Shown: positions 18,592 to 27,509, counted from the first letter of the stretch. The stretch is DNA of 64,000 nucleotides from JAJECS01 sp965198185 (GCA_965198185.1 CBDAOU010000001.1:744001-808000), one strand, 5' to 3'. A program made the numbers and translations. The notes: generated by a model from the sequence alone, not told the origin.

Positions 18592-18650
18592 CCTTCACGA
18601 TGGCCGCGGCCGGTTTCGTCACCACGGACGCGGGGTCGCGGGGCCGGGGG

Positions 18651-18995
18651 CTACTCCTCGAACGCGACGTTGGCGGCGTGGACCTCGTCGGCGCAGGCGC
18701 GGTCGATGGGGACTGGGGTTGGCGAGCTGTTCTTGGCGATGTAGCCCTTGTCGGCCAGCCAGGCCTCGACCTCTTCGCCGCTGACGTCGGCCAGCATGCG
18801 GTCGTCAACCACCACGCACGGTGAGAGCGGCTGACCGCTCTTGATCACCATCTCCTGGTAGTTCACCGGGCTGTTGATGATGTCCTTGTCCTCGTAGGCC
18901 AGGTCGTACTTGCTGAGCACGGCGCGGACGCCGGCACTCCAGCCGCATACGGGCTTCAGATACGCCACGATCGCCGGCGTGGACTGCATTGCCAT
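18651..18995 (-). CDS. Glutaredoxin-like protein with CGWS active site
   Basis: A 114-residue thioredoxin-fold protein. The active site is in YLKPVCGWSAGVRAVL, one Cys in a CxxS arrangement as in monothiol glutaredoxins; the cis-Pro segment is QPLSPCVVVDD and the C-terminal GEEVEAWLADKG helix is typical. A C-terminal extension of about 30 residues has no known motif. GGGAG lies eight bases before the ATG. It is transcribed divergently from the UGA-containing peroxiredoxin at 19145, sharing a 149-base promoter region, so a joint role in peroxide or thiol redox control is plausible. Confidence 0.85.
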   Translation of the reverse strand: MAMQSTPAIVAYLKPVCGWSAGVRAVLSKYDLAYEDKDIINSPVNYQEMVIKSGQPLSPCVVVDDRMLADVSGEEVEAWLADKGYIAKNSSPTPVPIDRACADEVHAANVAFEE

Positions 18996-19144
18996 AGGTT
19001 GTCTCCCAGGAGAATCCCGGCGGGCCGGGAAGGTCGTCTCCCAATTCTGTCAGATCGCGCACGCCATCGGTAATGCCGGCGCCCCGCGTCCTGCCGCGCG
19101 GCGGCCGTGGGTCATACTGGTTCCTTCCGAAAGGGGGCTCACCC

Positions 19145-19603
19145 ATGGCAAAGCTGAACCTCGGCGACACGTTTCCGGCGCTCGAGGGCGTGCTGGCCGA
19201 CGGCACGCCGTTCCGAATCCCCGAGGACCTTGGGGACCGGCGCACGGCCTTGCTGTTCTACCGCGGCCACTGGTGATCGCACTGTCGCCGGCAGTTGGCC
19301 GGCTACAACTTCGTGCTCGACACGCTCGACGCGATCGGGGTGGACGTGGTGGGCCTCTCCGTCGACCCGCGTGAGGATTGCGCGGAGCTGACGGAGCGCC
19401 TGGGGCTCGAGTTCCCGCTGGTGGGCGAGCTGGCCTATCCCGAAGCCCTCGACGCCGTGGGCGCCTATCGCTTCGAGCGGCGCGGCGCCTTCCAGGCCAC
19501 GGCCTTCGTGCTGGACGCGGACCGGTGCGTCGAGGCGGCCGTGTACTCGGCCACGAACGTCGGACGCCTCACGCCCGAAGAAGTGATGCGCGCCTTCGGC
19601 TGA
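19145..19603 (+). CDS. Peroxiredoxin-like selenoprotein (UGA-encoded Sec at the peroxidatic position)
   Basis: A continuous 152-residue AhpC/TSA-type protein is obtained if the single in-frame TGA at 19274-19276 is read as selenocysteine. Before it, MAKLNLGDTFPALEGV leads to ALLFYRGHW; after it come SHCRRQLAGYNF, VVGLSVDPREDCAEL and TAFVLDADRCVEAAV. The family motif is YRG-x-WCP-x-CR-x-QL, so the TGA falls exactly on the peroxidatic Cys, giving U44-x-x-C47. A six-pair hairpin begins ten bases after the UGA. AAGGGGG lies about eight bases before ATG 19145. Nothing else in the frame is damaged, which argues against random nonsense mutation. sel genes are not in this window. Confidence 0.85.
19274..19306 (+). 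promoter_or_regulatory. SECIS-like element downstream of UGA
   Basis: UGA at 19274-19276, ten bases, then GCCGGC, loop AGTTG, GCCGGC (19287-19303), with two further pairs beyond one mismatch. Position and the GU in the apical loop agree with bacterial SECIS elements, which sit within the coding sequence just after the UGA and bind SelB. Confidence 0.7.
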
Positions 19604-19610
19604 CCCTCCG

Positions 19611-20650
19611 TCAGCCCGCCAGGTGCGGGTTCACCGCGGCCCAGTCGGCGACCGGCGGGATGAGGCCCATGCCGATCGTCTCGTCGCGCAGGTGGTGCAG
19701 GTGCGCGTAGGCCGCGTCGAGCTCCGCCCGTTCGTCAGCGTCGCCCTCGGGTAGGCGCCAAGCGACCCCGCCCGGACCAAGCGTGGTTGGCATGGCCATC
19801 ATCACGTTGGTGTAGGGCTCGCCCGTCACGAACGCGCCGCAGGGCCACTCGAAGGGCTCGCCGCCGCAGGCCGCCCGCACCATCATCGCGGTGAGGTGCG
19901 CCGGCGACTGGAACGACGAGCGCCCCCGCAGCTTGATGACGCGCGCGCCGCCGCCGAGCACGTGCTGGCGGATTGCCTGCCAGCCCTCGGCGCTCAGCCC
20001 CACGCCGTTGGCCCGGGCGCCGCCGCTCACGATGTCGTTGAGCGGCACGCCGTCGATCTGGATCGCGCCCTTGTAGAGCGCCATCTCCTGGCCGTGTCCG
20101 CCGTAGGTGCGGCAACCGTGGACGAGGTGCTGCGGCACGCCGAAGTGCTGCGCCAGGCGCGTCTGCAGCGGGTGCTGTCCAGGGCCGCCAGCGTGGTCAC
20201 GCGCTGGGGCGGCAGCCCCGAGTGCACCAGCGTCACCAGCCCGGTGATGTCGGCCGGATTGAACACGATGACCACCAGCTTGGCCTCGGGTGCGTGGTCG
20301 TTGAGGTCCCGGCCCAGTTGCGCCGCGATTTCCGCGTTGCCGCGCAGCAGGTCCTCGCGCGTCATGCCTTCGCGGCGCGGCGCCCCGCCGGAGCTGAGCA
20401 CATAGGTCGCGCCGTCCAGCGCCTCGCCCGCGTCGGTCGTCCAGGTGACCTGGGCGTCGGGAAAGGCGCAGTGGTAGATCTCCTCCGCCGCGCCCTCCAG
20501 GCCCGGCCCGTAGGGGTCGTACATGGCGACGGTGTTGGCCGTGCCGGTCGACAGCAGCGCCTGGACGAGATTGGATCCCACGGCGCCCGCCGCGCCCATC
20601 ACCGCGACCTTGTCGGTGGTGAGGTAGTTCACGGCGCCCGCCGCGCCCAC
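19611..20650 (-). CDS. Malate/lactate dehydrogenase family, one frameshift
   Basis: The N-terminal part shows the NAD-binding GAAGAVGSNLVQALL, then STGTANTVAMYDPYG and VVIVFNPADITG; after a shift near 20173 the other frame continues LQTRLAQHFGVP, TYGGHGQEMALYKGA and PLNDIVSGGARANGVGLS. At the break the expected Asp-Ser-Thr-Arg-Leu needs one extra base, so a single-base loss explains it. The family interconverts 2-hydroxy and 2-keto acids; the GGHG(Q/E)EM active-site region favours malate dehydrogenase. The GTG start at 20650 overlaps the stop of the aldolase gene, indicating an operon. Confidence 0.85.
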
Positions 20651-21405
20651 TAGGCCCGCACCGCGGCGAGTTGCTCAACCAGCGCGGCCTGCAAGATGCG
20701 GTAGTCGCTCGAGTAGTCGATCATCGTGAAACCCTGCGCGATGAGCTGGCGGGCCCGGTCCACGTTGGGAGCCGGCAGGCCGGCCGGCTTGCCGGCGGCC
20801 TGCGCCCCCGCCAGGATCCTGGCGATGGCGTCCGCGTGATCGGCATTGGTGAACATGTCGGCGCTGGTGAGCCCCATGGACAGCGCCAGGTCGGACGGCC
20901 CGATGTAGGCCACGTCCATGCCGTCGACCTCCATGATCGCCTGGGTGTTGTCCACGCCTTCCAGATCCTCGATCTGGGGGCAGATGATCAGGTTGTCGTT
21001 GGCCTGCGCGGTCCAGGCGCGGTCGATGGTGGCGCGCGAGGTGCCGGACGAGCGGTGTCCACGGGGCGGATATCGCACGGCTTCGGCGATGGCCTCGGCC
21101 TGCTCGACCGTGCTCACGTGCGGCACCACCAGCCCCATCGCGCCGGCGTCCAGAATCTGCCCAAAGGACGACGGGTCGTTGGTCCAGGGCCGCACCAGCG
21201 GTACGCACGCCTGCGATTCAATCGCCCGGAGTCCTTCCGTGATCATCCCCAGGTCCCAGGGCGCGTGCTCGGCGTCGATCACCAGCCACTCGCAGCCGCC
21301 CACCGCCATCACCTCGGCGGCCAGGGGCGACGCCAGGTTGAGCCACGAGCCAATGGACACTTCGCCTTGGCGCAGCTTGGCCAAGACCGGATTCGGAAAT
21401 CTCAC
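20650..21405 (-). CDS. HpcH/HpaI-family 2-keto-3-deoxy-acid aldolase
   Basis: The 251-residue protein matches the class II pyruvate-dependent aldolases: GSWLNLASPLAAEVMA near the N-terminus, WLVIDAEHAPWD carrying metal and base residues, GLVVPHVSTVEQAEAI, and AYIGPSDLALSMG with a metal-binding acidic residue. These enzymes cleave 4-hydroxy-2-ketoacids to pyruvate plus an aldehyde. GTG 21405 is chosen because GGAGGACG sits just upstream; the frame extends further but without a ribosome-binding site. The downstream malate/lactate dehydrogenase overlaps its stop codon, so the two likely act in one organic-acid pathway. Confidence 0.9.
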   Translation of the reverse strand: MRFPNPVLAKLRQGEVSIGSWLNLASPLAAEVMAVGGCEWLVIDAEHAPWDLGMITEGLRAIESQACVPLVRPWTNDPSSFGQILDAGAMGLVVPHVSTVEQAEAIAEAVRYPPRGHRSSGTSRATIDRAWTAQANDNLIICPQIEDLEGVDNTQAIMEVDGMDVAYIGPSDLALSMGLTSADMFTNADHADAIARILAGAQAAGKPAGLPAPNVDRARQLIAQGFTMIDYSSDYRILQAALVEQLAAVRA

Positions 21406-21496
21406 GAACGTCCTCCGTTTCGCACGGACTTGCTGGCCCGATTGTGACGCACGGCGCAGCATCCGTGGAACACGTGTACAAACCTCGACCGCCTAG

Positions 21497-21622
21497 GTCC
21501 AGGAACGCCTCAAGATCGATGAACGCATCGCTCGCCGCTTCGCGCCCGACCAGACCAACCAGGCCTTCGACGCCCTCACCAACGGCGAGGCCAACCGCAG
21601 CCTGCTCATCAACGGCAGCTAA
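21497..21622 (+). pseudogene. C-terminal remnant of a zinc alcohol dehydrogenase
   Basis: Directly after an in-frame TAG, 41 codons read QERLKIDERIARRFAPDQ, then TNQAFDALTNGEANRSLL to a TAA. This is the helix-and-strand ending of zinc-type medium-chain alcohol dehydrogenases (…INEAFDALRSGE-x-RSV…). No start codon or upstream part of the enzyme is present, so it is a relic. It lies between two reverse-strand genes. Confidence 0.55.
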
Positions 21623-21634
21623 CGCCCCTGGACC

Positions 21635-22102
21635 TCAGCCCGAAAGGCACGCCATCACTGGGTCGTAGTCGGGCAGCTCCACCACCTCTGGCGCGGTCTC
21701 GATATGCGCGACCTTGCCATCCCCGTCGACGACGACGACCACGCGGTTCGCCATGTTCATCCCCTCCAGCAGCACGCCGTACGCGCTCGCTGTGGCCCCG
21801 ATCGGGTTGAAGTCGCTCAGCACCGGATAGCTCACGCCCGCCTGCTCGGCCCAGGCCTTCAACGTCCAGGTGTTGTCCGTCGAGATCGCCACCGTCACCG
21901 TCCCCGCGAGCCCGCCCAGCTTCTCCTCGATGATCGGGAGCTGGTCGCTGCACACCGGCGAGAACGCCGCCGGCACGAAGTTGATCACCACCGTCGCCCC
22001 GCGATGGTCGCTCAGCTTGAACGGCTCCCCGTCCCTGGGGGCCGTCGGAAGCTCAAAGTCCGGGGCCTCGTCGCCCACCTTCAAAGTCACCGTTTCAGAC
22101 AT
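21635..22102 (-). CDS. AhpC/TSA-family peroxiredoxin (Cys-type)
   Basis: A 155-residue peroxiredoxin with the catalytic segment FVPAAFSPVCSDQL (peroxidatic Cys about residue 49), preceded by VGDEAPDFELP and followed by AISTDNTWTLKAWAEQAG and YPVLSDF. It reduces hydroperoxides in the cytoplasm. ATG 22102 has GGGAGG a few bases upstream. This is the second peroxiredoxin within 2.5 kb; unlike the one at 19145 it uses an ordinary Cys codon, giving a local Cys/Sec pair of distinct subfamilies. Confidence 0.9.
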   Translation of the reverse strand: MSETVTLKVGDEAPDFELPTAPRDGEPFKLSDHRGATVVINFVPAAFSPVCSDQLPIIEEKLGGLAGTVTVAISTDNTWTLKAWAEQAGVSYPVLSDFNPIGATASAYGVLLEGMNMANRVVVVVDGDGKVAHIETAPEVVELPDYDPVMACLSG

Positions 22103-22147
22103 TGCGCGCCTCCCGCCGAAGTTGTCGCTGCGATCGTAAGGGCGACC

Positions 22148-22174
22148 GCCCCCGCCCACAAGACGGGGGCTTTT
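22148..22174 (+). terminator. Terminator-like hairpin oriented on the plus strand
   Basis: GCCCCCG, a nine-base loop, CGGGGGC and TTTT. It is oriented to stop plus-strand transcription although both flanking genes are on the minus strand; it may protect the peroxiredoxin operon from read-through or be incidental. Confidence 0.35.
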
Positions 22175-22217
22175 CTCCCCCGACGAAAGAGCGCCCTAGC
22201 GCCATCGTCCAGGCCGG

Positions 22218-24074
22218 CTATCGATAGGCCGACGCCTGCATGCCGAACCAGGTGGCGTAGGTTCCGCCGCGGGCCAGCAGCTCCTCGTGGGTGCCGTGCT
22301 CGGACACCCGGCCGTCCTCGATGACGTAGATGCGGTCGGCCATGCGCACCGTCGAGAACCGGTGCGAGATCAGCACCGCCATGTGGTCCGAGGTCAGCTC
22401 GCGGAAACGCTGGAAGACCTCGTACTCGGTGCGCGCGTCGAGCGACGCGGTGGGCTCGTCAAGGATCAGCAGTTGGGCGTCGCGCATGTAGCCGCGCGCC
22501 AATGCGATCTTCTGCCACTCGCCGCCCGAGAGCTCGGTGCCGTCGCCCCACCAGCGCCCCAGCGTGGTGTCGTAGGTGTCGGGCAGTCCCTCGATGGTCT
22601 CCGCCGCGCCGCTGCGTTGCGCCGCCGACTCCACCAGCGAACGCACGTCCTTGAGCGGCAGGTTGCCGTAGCCGATGTTGTCGCCCGCCGTGGCGTGAAA
22701 CTGCACGAAGTCCTGAAACGTCACGCCGATCTGGCTGCGCACGCTGGCGACGTCGTACTCGCGCAGGTCCACGCCGTCCAGCGTGACCCGCCCCTGCGAC
22801 GGATCGTAGAGGCGGGTGAGCAGCTTGACGATGGTTGTCTTGCCCGCGCCGTTGGCGCCGACCAGGGCGATGGTCTCGCCGCGGTCGATCTTGAGGTCGA
22901 TGCCGCGCAGCACCGGCTCGCGCACGCCCGGGTAGGTGAAGTGCACGTCGTGAAACGCCATTCCCTCGCGAATCGGGCGCGGCACCGGTCGCCGCCCTGG
23001 ATCGGGCCTGATGGTCGGCTCGAAGGCCAGGAAGTCGAAGAGGTTGGTGAGAAAGAGGTTGGCCTCGTACATCGAGTTCACGCCAGCGAAGATCCGCCGC
23101 AGACGCTCCTGGGTCAGCACCAGCGCCTGGTGGTAGAGCGTCAGATCGCCCAGCGTCAGGCGGCCCGCGATGGTCGCCAGCGCCACGAAGATGTACAGCC
23201 CGGACGCCGTGCCCGCCGAGACGATGCCCAGCGCGAAGGTGACGCTCTCGCGCGACAGCGTGAGCTTGCGGTTCTCGCGGTAGAAGCGGGCGAAGGTGCG
23301 GCGGTACTGGTCCAGCAGGTGGCCGCCCAGGTCGAAGAGCCGGACCTCCTTGACCGTCTCGTCCGAGGTCATCACGTAGCCCAGGTACCAGAGCCGGCGG
23401 GCATCGGGCGCGCGCCGCCAATTCATCCGGTAGCGCGCCCGGGCGAACCACATGTCCGCGCCCAGGTAGGGAATGGACGTGACCGCCACGACCAGCAGAA
23501 TCCACCACGCCAGCGCCACCAGCAGCGCCGCCACCGACACGAGTTGGATGAAACTACCGGCCAGCGAAAAGACGTTGGTGACCAGTCCGGTCGGGCGCAT
23601 GTTGGCCTCGCGGCGGGCGCGCTCCAGCATGTCGTAGAACGTCGAGTCCTCGAAGTAGGTCAGGTCCAGTGACTCAGCCTTCTCCAGGATCATGAGGTTG
23701 ATCCGGTTCGAGAAGCGGTCGCCCAGCATGGCCTGCAGCGCGTTGCCCCCGTGATCCAGCGCCGTGGCCACCAGGGCGAGGGCCAACTGCAGCACCACCA
23801 ACGTGACCACGCGGTTGACCGATTCGCCGGACCCCCCAACGGCGATGGCCTCGACGACCGCGTCGATCACCAGCTTCGTGAGCCAGATCGTCGCCGCCGG
23901 AATCAGCGCGCGCACCACGGTCACGGCGGCCACGCCCGCGGTGAGGCCGGGACTGGTCTGCCACACCATGGCCATCACGCGCGGCGTATAGGCGAAGGTG
24001 GCGCCCAGGGCGCGCGCGAATTCGCGTGGGCTGAAGGAGCCCCGCCCCGACGAACGCCCGTGCGCGAAATCCAT
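22218..24074 (-). CDS. ABC exporter, fused membrane and ATPase domains
   Basis: The 618-residue protein has a six-helix exporter-type membrane domain (residues about 30-340, including the coupling segment ESLDLTYFEDSTFYDML) and an ATPase domain with Walker A GANGAGKTT (about 405), signature LSGGEWQ (about 513), Walker B LLILDEPTASLD (about 535) and the His switch in VLISHRFST. It is a half-transporter that would dimerise; lipid, peptide or drug export are all possible. It is a single-gene unit, divergent from the MFS gene, with a roughly 280-base shared upstream region. Confidence 0.92.
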   Translation of the reverse strand: MDFAHGRSSGRGSFSPREFARALGATFAYTPRVMAMVWQTSPGLTAGVAAVTVVRALIPAATIWLTKLVIDAVVEAIAVGGSGESVNRVVTLVVLQLALALVATALDHGGNALQAMLGDRFSNRINLMILEKAESLDLTYFEDSTFYDMLERARREANMRPTGLVTNVFSLAGSFIQLVSVAALLVALAWWILLVVAVTSIPYLGADMWFARARYRMNWRRAPDARRLWYLGYVMTSDETVKEVRLFDLGGHLLDQYRRTFARFYRENRKLTLSRESVTFALGIVSAGTASGLYIFVALATIAGRLTLGDLTLYHQALVLTQERLRRIFAGVNSMYEANLFLTNLFDFLAFEPTIRPDPGRRPVPRPIREGMAFHDVHFTYPGVREPVLRGIDLKIDRGETIALVGANGAGKTTIVKLLTRLYDPSQGRVTLDGVDLREYDVASVRSQIGVTFQDFVQFHATAGDNIGYGNLPLKDVRSLVESAAQRSGAAETIEGLPDTYDTTLGRWWGDGTELSGGEWQKIALARGYMRDAQLLILDEPTASLDARTEYEVFQRFRELTSDHMAVLISHRFSTVRMADRIYVIEDGRVSEHGTHEELLARGGTYATWFGMQASAYR

Positions 24075-24352
24075 GAAGGCGATGAGATCCGGGAATCAGC
24101 CTGGACTAGAGGCTAGCAGCGCCGCGGTGCGACGCGAAGCCGTTCGCCCATACCTGACCGCCGATGGCGCCAGAGCAATCGGTCGGCAGCGGCGCCCATC
24201 TGTTCTACCTCGGAAAACTGTGGGATCTGCCGTCCAAATCCATGGTGACCGGTACCCGTTGCGTTACATTTCGTGGCGCAGCGGGAGACTGAGTTGGCCC
24301 CATTTACACCCTAGTCGGAAGGTTGCGGGCACTCGTCTCTGGGGCGCCTGCG

Positions 24353-25549
24353 ATGTCGGGGGATCACCGCTCCGAGGGCGTCACGCGCTATGCCACGTGG
24401 GCCGCGCGGATGGTTGTGCTGGCGGCTTTCTTCGATCTGTTCATGCAGTTTCCGATCATGGCGCCGCACGCCCGGGATCTCGGCGCGTCGGCCACGCTGG
24501 TTGGCGTCATTGTCGCCGCCTACTCGGTCACGAATCTCTTTGGCAACTTGGGCGCCGGGTTCGTCCTCGACCGATGGGGCCGCCGCCGCCCCATGATCCT
24601 TGGCTTGGCGATTACGGCGCTCGCCGTCCTCAGCTACGCATTTGTCCGCTCGCCGGAGCAGCTCCTCGCGGTGCGCGCCATCCATGGAATCGGTGCCGCC
24701 GCGCTCACGCCGGGGGCCTTCGCCATCATCGGAGACCGCGCCGCGACCGAGCAGCGAGGCCGGGCGATGGCCCTGGCAGGCGCGATGATCGCGGTCCCGG
24801 CCATGATCGGGCCGCCGGCAGCCGGGCTGCTTCGCGACGCGTGGAGCGTCAATGTCGTGTTCCTGGCCGACGCCGCGTTCATGATTGTCACCCTCATCGT
24901 CTTCGTGACGACCACGCGCGAGACCTGGCGCCCGTCGGATTCTCGCACCGTCGAGCGCGGCGCCGAGTCGCTTCCCGCCCTGTGGCGCAGCCGCCTGTTG
25001 TGGTCGGCGTATGCCGCGCAGTTCGCCATCACCGTCGGCGTTGGCGTGCTCGTGACACACCTGCCGCTCGTGCTGGAAGACCAGGGAGAAACAGCCGCGC
25101 GGTCCGGCGTCAGCTTCGCCGTCTATGCCCTGGTGTCGATGCTTGTGATGGCCAGTCCGGTTGGCGGCGCCAGCGACCGCATTGGACGCTTCATCCCGTT
25201 GCTTGTCGGCCTAGTCGGCGTTGCCGCCGGACTGGCCGTCGTCGGATTGTCCGCCGGCTACGGCGGGATTGTCATTGGAATGGCCGTCTTCGGCCTCGGC
25301 TACGGGCTCGTGTTTCCAGCGGCCACGGCATTGGTCGCCGAGGCCACGGGCGCCAGGCGCCGCGGGACGGTCTTTGGGGTCTTCTACGCGGTGTATTCGC
25401 TGGGGGTCGCCGTGGGCGCAGCCGGCAGCGGACGGCTGGCCGGGGTGTTCGAGCATCTGATCGACCTGCCGTTCTTCACGGCAGCCGTCGTCGCCCTGGT
25501 GGCGCTTCCCATCGTCGTGACGCTCAAGTATGCGACGAGATCGAGGTAG
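24353..25549 (+). CDS. Major facilitator superfamily transporter
   Basis: A 398-residue protein with about twelve hydrophobic segments. The MFS motif A appears between helices 2 and 3 as GFVLDRWGRRRPMI, and again in degenerate form as ASDRIGRFIPLL in the second half. It most resembles drug/metabolite efflux MFS proteins, but no substrate can be assigned. The ATG at 24353 is preferred; an in-frame TTG at 24323 is possible. It is divergent from the ABC exporter and followed by a palindromic repeat. Confidence 0.88.
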   Translation: MSGDHRSEGVTRYATWAARMVVLAAFFDLFMQFPIMAPHARDLGASATLVGVIVAAYSVTNLFGNLGAGFVLDRWGRRRPMILGLAITALAVLSYAFVRSPEQLLAVRAIHGIGAAALTPGAFAIIGDRAATEQRGRAMALAGAMIAVPAMIGPPAAGLLRDAWSVNVVFLADAAFMIVTLIVFVTTTRETWRPSDSRTVERGAESLPALWRSRLLWSAYAAQFAITVGVGVLVTHLPLVLEDQGETAARSGVSFAVYALVSMLVMASPVGGASDRIGRFIPLLVGLVGVAAGLAVVGLSAGYGGIVIGMAVFGLGYGLVFPAATALVAEATGARRRGTVFGVFYAVYSLGVAVGAAGSGRLAGVFEHLIDLPFFTAAVVALVALPIVVTLKYATRSR

Positions 25550-25651
25550 CGAATCCGCATACGAGAGTCACCCGCGCGAACCGGCGCGCTTCGCTTGGCG
25601 GGCCCAGGACCAAGCTGCGCGGTTCGCCGGCGGTGGCCGGGTGGCCCTGGG

Positions 25652-25722
25652 GTAGGGACAACGGCGCGTCGCGCCGCCCTGTCGAGGGCGGTTCTCCGCT
25701 CCCGAGAGTGGCGGTTCTCCGC
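25652..25722. repeat. Palindromic intergenic repeat region (copy 2) with direct repeat
   Basis: GTAGGG, then an imperfect palindrome built on CGGCGCG-T-CGCGCCG, followed by two direct copies of GGCGGTTCTCCGC about 25 bases apart. The GTAGGG lead-in and GC-rich palindrome resemble the elements at 3298 and 41945. Nothing else is seen between the MFS gene and ctaB. Confidence 0.45.
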
Positions 25723-25734
25723 CCGGCCTAGCGC

Positions 25735-26607
25735 CTAGGCATGCCAGGGCAGCATCGGCTCGACGGCCAGGACCAGGAATACCAGCGCCAGGTAGAGCAG
25801 GGAGTACTTATAGGCTGCCAGCGCTTGCTGTGAGCGCGCACCGTCGCGCAGGGGCCAGGAGGCGCGCAGCCAGTAGGCGCCAAGCAGCGTCGCCGCCAGG
25901 GCAAACGTCAGTCCGCCGTAGCCGGCGGCCAGCGGCAGCCAGGCCAGGGCCGTAAGCAGCAGGATGTACAGCATGATCTGCACGGCGGTATCGCGTGGAC
26001 TCGCGACGGCCCCCAGCATCGGAACCTTGGCCGCGGTGTAGTCATCGCGCAGCACCAGCGACAGCGTCCAGAAGTGCGGCGGCGTCCAGAAGAACACGAA
26101 GGCGAACATGTAAAGACCCAGAGCGTCGACGTGGCCTGTAACGGCGGTTGCGCCTATCAGTGGCGGAAATGCGCCGGCGGCGCCGCCGATCACGATGTTG
26201 TTCCACGAACGGCGCTTCAGCACGACGGTGTAGACGAGCACGTAGACCGCGGCCGCCGCGAGCATCAGCAGCGCGGCGAGGAGGTTGGTGGTAACCGCGA
26301 GCACCACGACGGCAATCGTCACCAGCACCAGACCGGCAATGACGGCCGCGGTGGCGCCGACCTGACGCGAGGCCACCGCGCGTTCGCGCGTGCGCCGCAT
26401 CTTGGCGTCGATGTCAGGTTCCAGACCCTGGTTGATGACGTTGGCCCCGGCGGCGGCCACGCCGCCGGCGAGGACGACAGCCAGCAGCACCGCGGGCTCG
26501 GGGCTTCCGGCGGCGGCCTTCCACACCCCGGCTGCCGCGGTGAAGACGAGCAGCAGGATGATGCGGGGCTTGGTTAGCAGGAAGAGTTGGCGAGCCAGGG
26601 TGGGCAT
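25735..26607 (-). CDS. ctaB: Protoheme IX farnesyltransferase (heme O synthase)
   Basis: A 290-residue polytopic UbiA-family prenyltransferase. The first Asp-rich motif reads GLEPDIDAKMRRTRERAV (usual N-x3-D-x2-D-x2-M-x-RT-x2-R), and LKRRSWNNIVIGGAAGAFPP is the conserved CtaB segment after it; nine hydrophobic helices are predicted. It adds farnesyl to protoheme to make heme O for terminal oxidases. The ATG overlaps the ctaA stop (TGATG), so translation is coupled. Cytochrome oxidase structural genes are not in the window except for a small COX2-like protein upstream. Confidence 0.95.
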   Translation of the reverse strand: MPTLARQLFLLTKPRIILLLVFTAAAGVWKAAAGSPEPAVLLAVVLAGGVAAAGANVINQGLEPDIDAKMRRTRERAVASRQVGATAAVIAGLVLVTIAVVVLAVTTNLLAALLMLAAAAVYVLVYTVVLKRRSWNNIVIGGAAGAFPPLIGATAVTGHVDALGLYMFAFVFFWTPPHFWTLSLVLRDDYTAAKVPMLGAVASPRDTAVQIMLYILLLTALAWLPLAAGYGGLTFALAATLLGAYWLRASWPLRDGARSQQALAAYKYSLLYLALVFLVLAVEPMLPWHA

Positions 26608-27494
26608 CAGCGCCGCCGCGGGTGCAGCGCCAGGCCGAAATGGATCACCACGACCCACCAGAGCAGGGTGGCGAGCGCCAGATGCAGCACGCGCAGTTCC
26701 GGACGCAGGCCGATGGCGATGGCCGTGACGCCGACGGCAAACTGCGCGGCTGAGACAAGGCCCGCGGCCAGGCTCAAGTTGAAAGGAAGACTGATTCCCC
26801 CGCGCCGCCAGACCTGCCAGGCCGTGAAGAAAAACGTGAGCAGGAGCGCCGAGGCCGCGATCCGATGCAGCATGTGCAGAGTCAGGTCCTCGGCGCCCAC
26901 GCTGCCGTCGCAGAGCGGCAGCGTGGGGCAGCCGGCGCTGGAGTTGGTGCCTACGATCGAGCCGCCCACCAGCACCACGAAGGCGGTCGCGACCAGCAGC
27001 GCCCGCGTGCGCCGCACGCCGGGCAGCGCCGCGCGGGATAGGCCCAGTGCCTGGAGCGCGCCGATGGTCAGCAGGGCCAGGGTCAGCAGGGAGAAGGTGA
27101 GATGAGCCAGCCGAACCATGCCGTGCAGCTCGGTGAGCACGGTGGCGCCGCCCAGCCCGGCTTGGGCGACGATGGCCGCCAGCGCCCCGAGGAGCAGGCG
27201 GTTGGTCTGTGGGTTCACGGCCCGAGCCCTGAAGGCGAACCACGCGGCCACGGCAGTGGCGAGCATGGTGACGCCGGCGTAGACGCGATGACCGAACTCG
27301 ATGGCGGTGGCGCCCTCCAGCTCGGGAACGATCACGCCCTCGCACAGCGGCCAGTCGGGACAGCCCAATCCCGCCCCGGACACGCGCACCCACGCGCCGT
27401 AGGTGATGAGGCCGACGGTCAGCACCGCCGCGGCGAAGGCCCATTGACCGGCGCGGCGCGCATGAATCGCGAGCGGATTCCCGGATGCGTTCAA
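26607..27494 (-). CDS. ctaA: Heme A synthase, CtaA/COX15 family
   Basis: The 295-residue protein has eight predicted membrane helices in two related halves, as in CtaA. Each half has an extracytoplasmic Cys pair, GCPDWPLCEG and GCPTLPLCDG, and heme-ligand histidines in IEFGHRVYAG, VRLAHLTFS, LHMLHRIAA and VLHLALATL. It oxidises heme O to heme A for aa3-type oxidases. It forms an operon with ctaB, which overlaps by one base, and lies just downstream of the small COX2-like gene. Confidence 0.95.
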   Translation of the reverse strand: MNASGNPLAIHARRAGQWAFAAAVLTVGLITYGAWVRVSGAGLGCPDWPLCEGVIVPELEGATAIEFGHRVYAGVTMLATAVAAWFAFRARAVNPQTNRLLLGALAAIVAQAGLGGATVLTELHGMVRLAHLTFSLLTLALLTIGALQALGLSRAALPGVRRTRALLVATAFVVLVGGSIVGTNSSAGCPTLPLCDGSVGAEDLTLHMLHRIAASALLLTFFFTAWQVWRRGGISLPFNLSLAAGLVSAAQFAVGVTAIAIGLRPELRVLHLALATLLWWVVVIHFGLALHPRRR

Positions 27495-27509
27495 GGCGTC
27501 GCTAGGCTT

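Noticed and set aside
22287..23672. Long plus-strand open frame opposite the ABC exporter
   Set aside because: Antisense artefact; composition is His/Arg/Gln-rich with no family signature.
24164..24292. Forty-two codon frame upstream of the MFS gene
   Set aside because: No ribosome-binding site and no recognisable sequence; probably chance in a promoter region.
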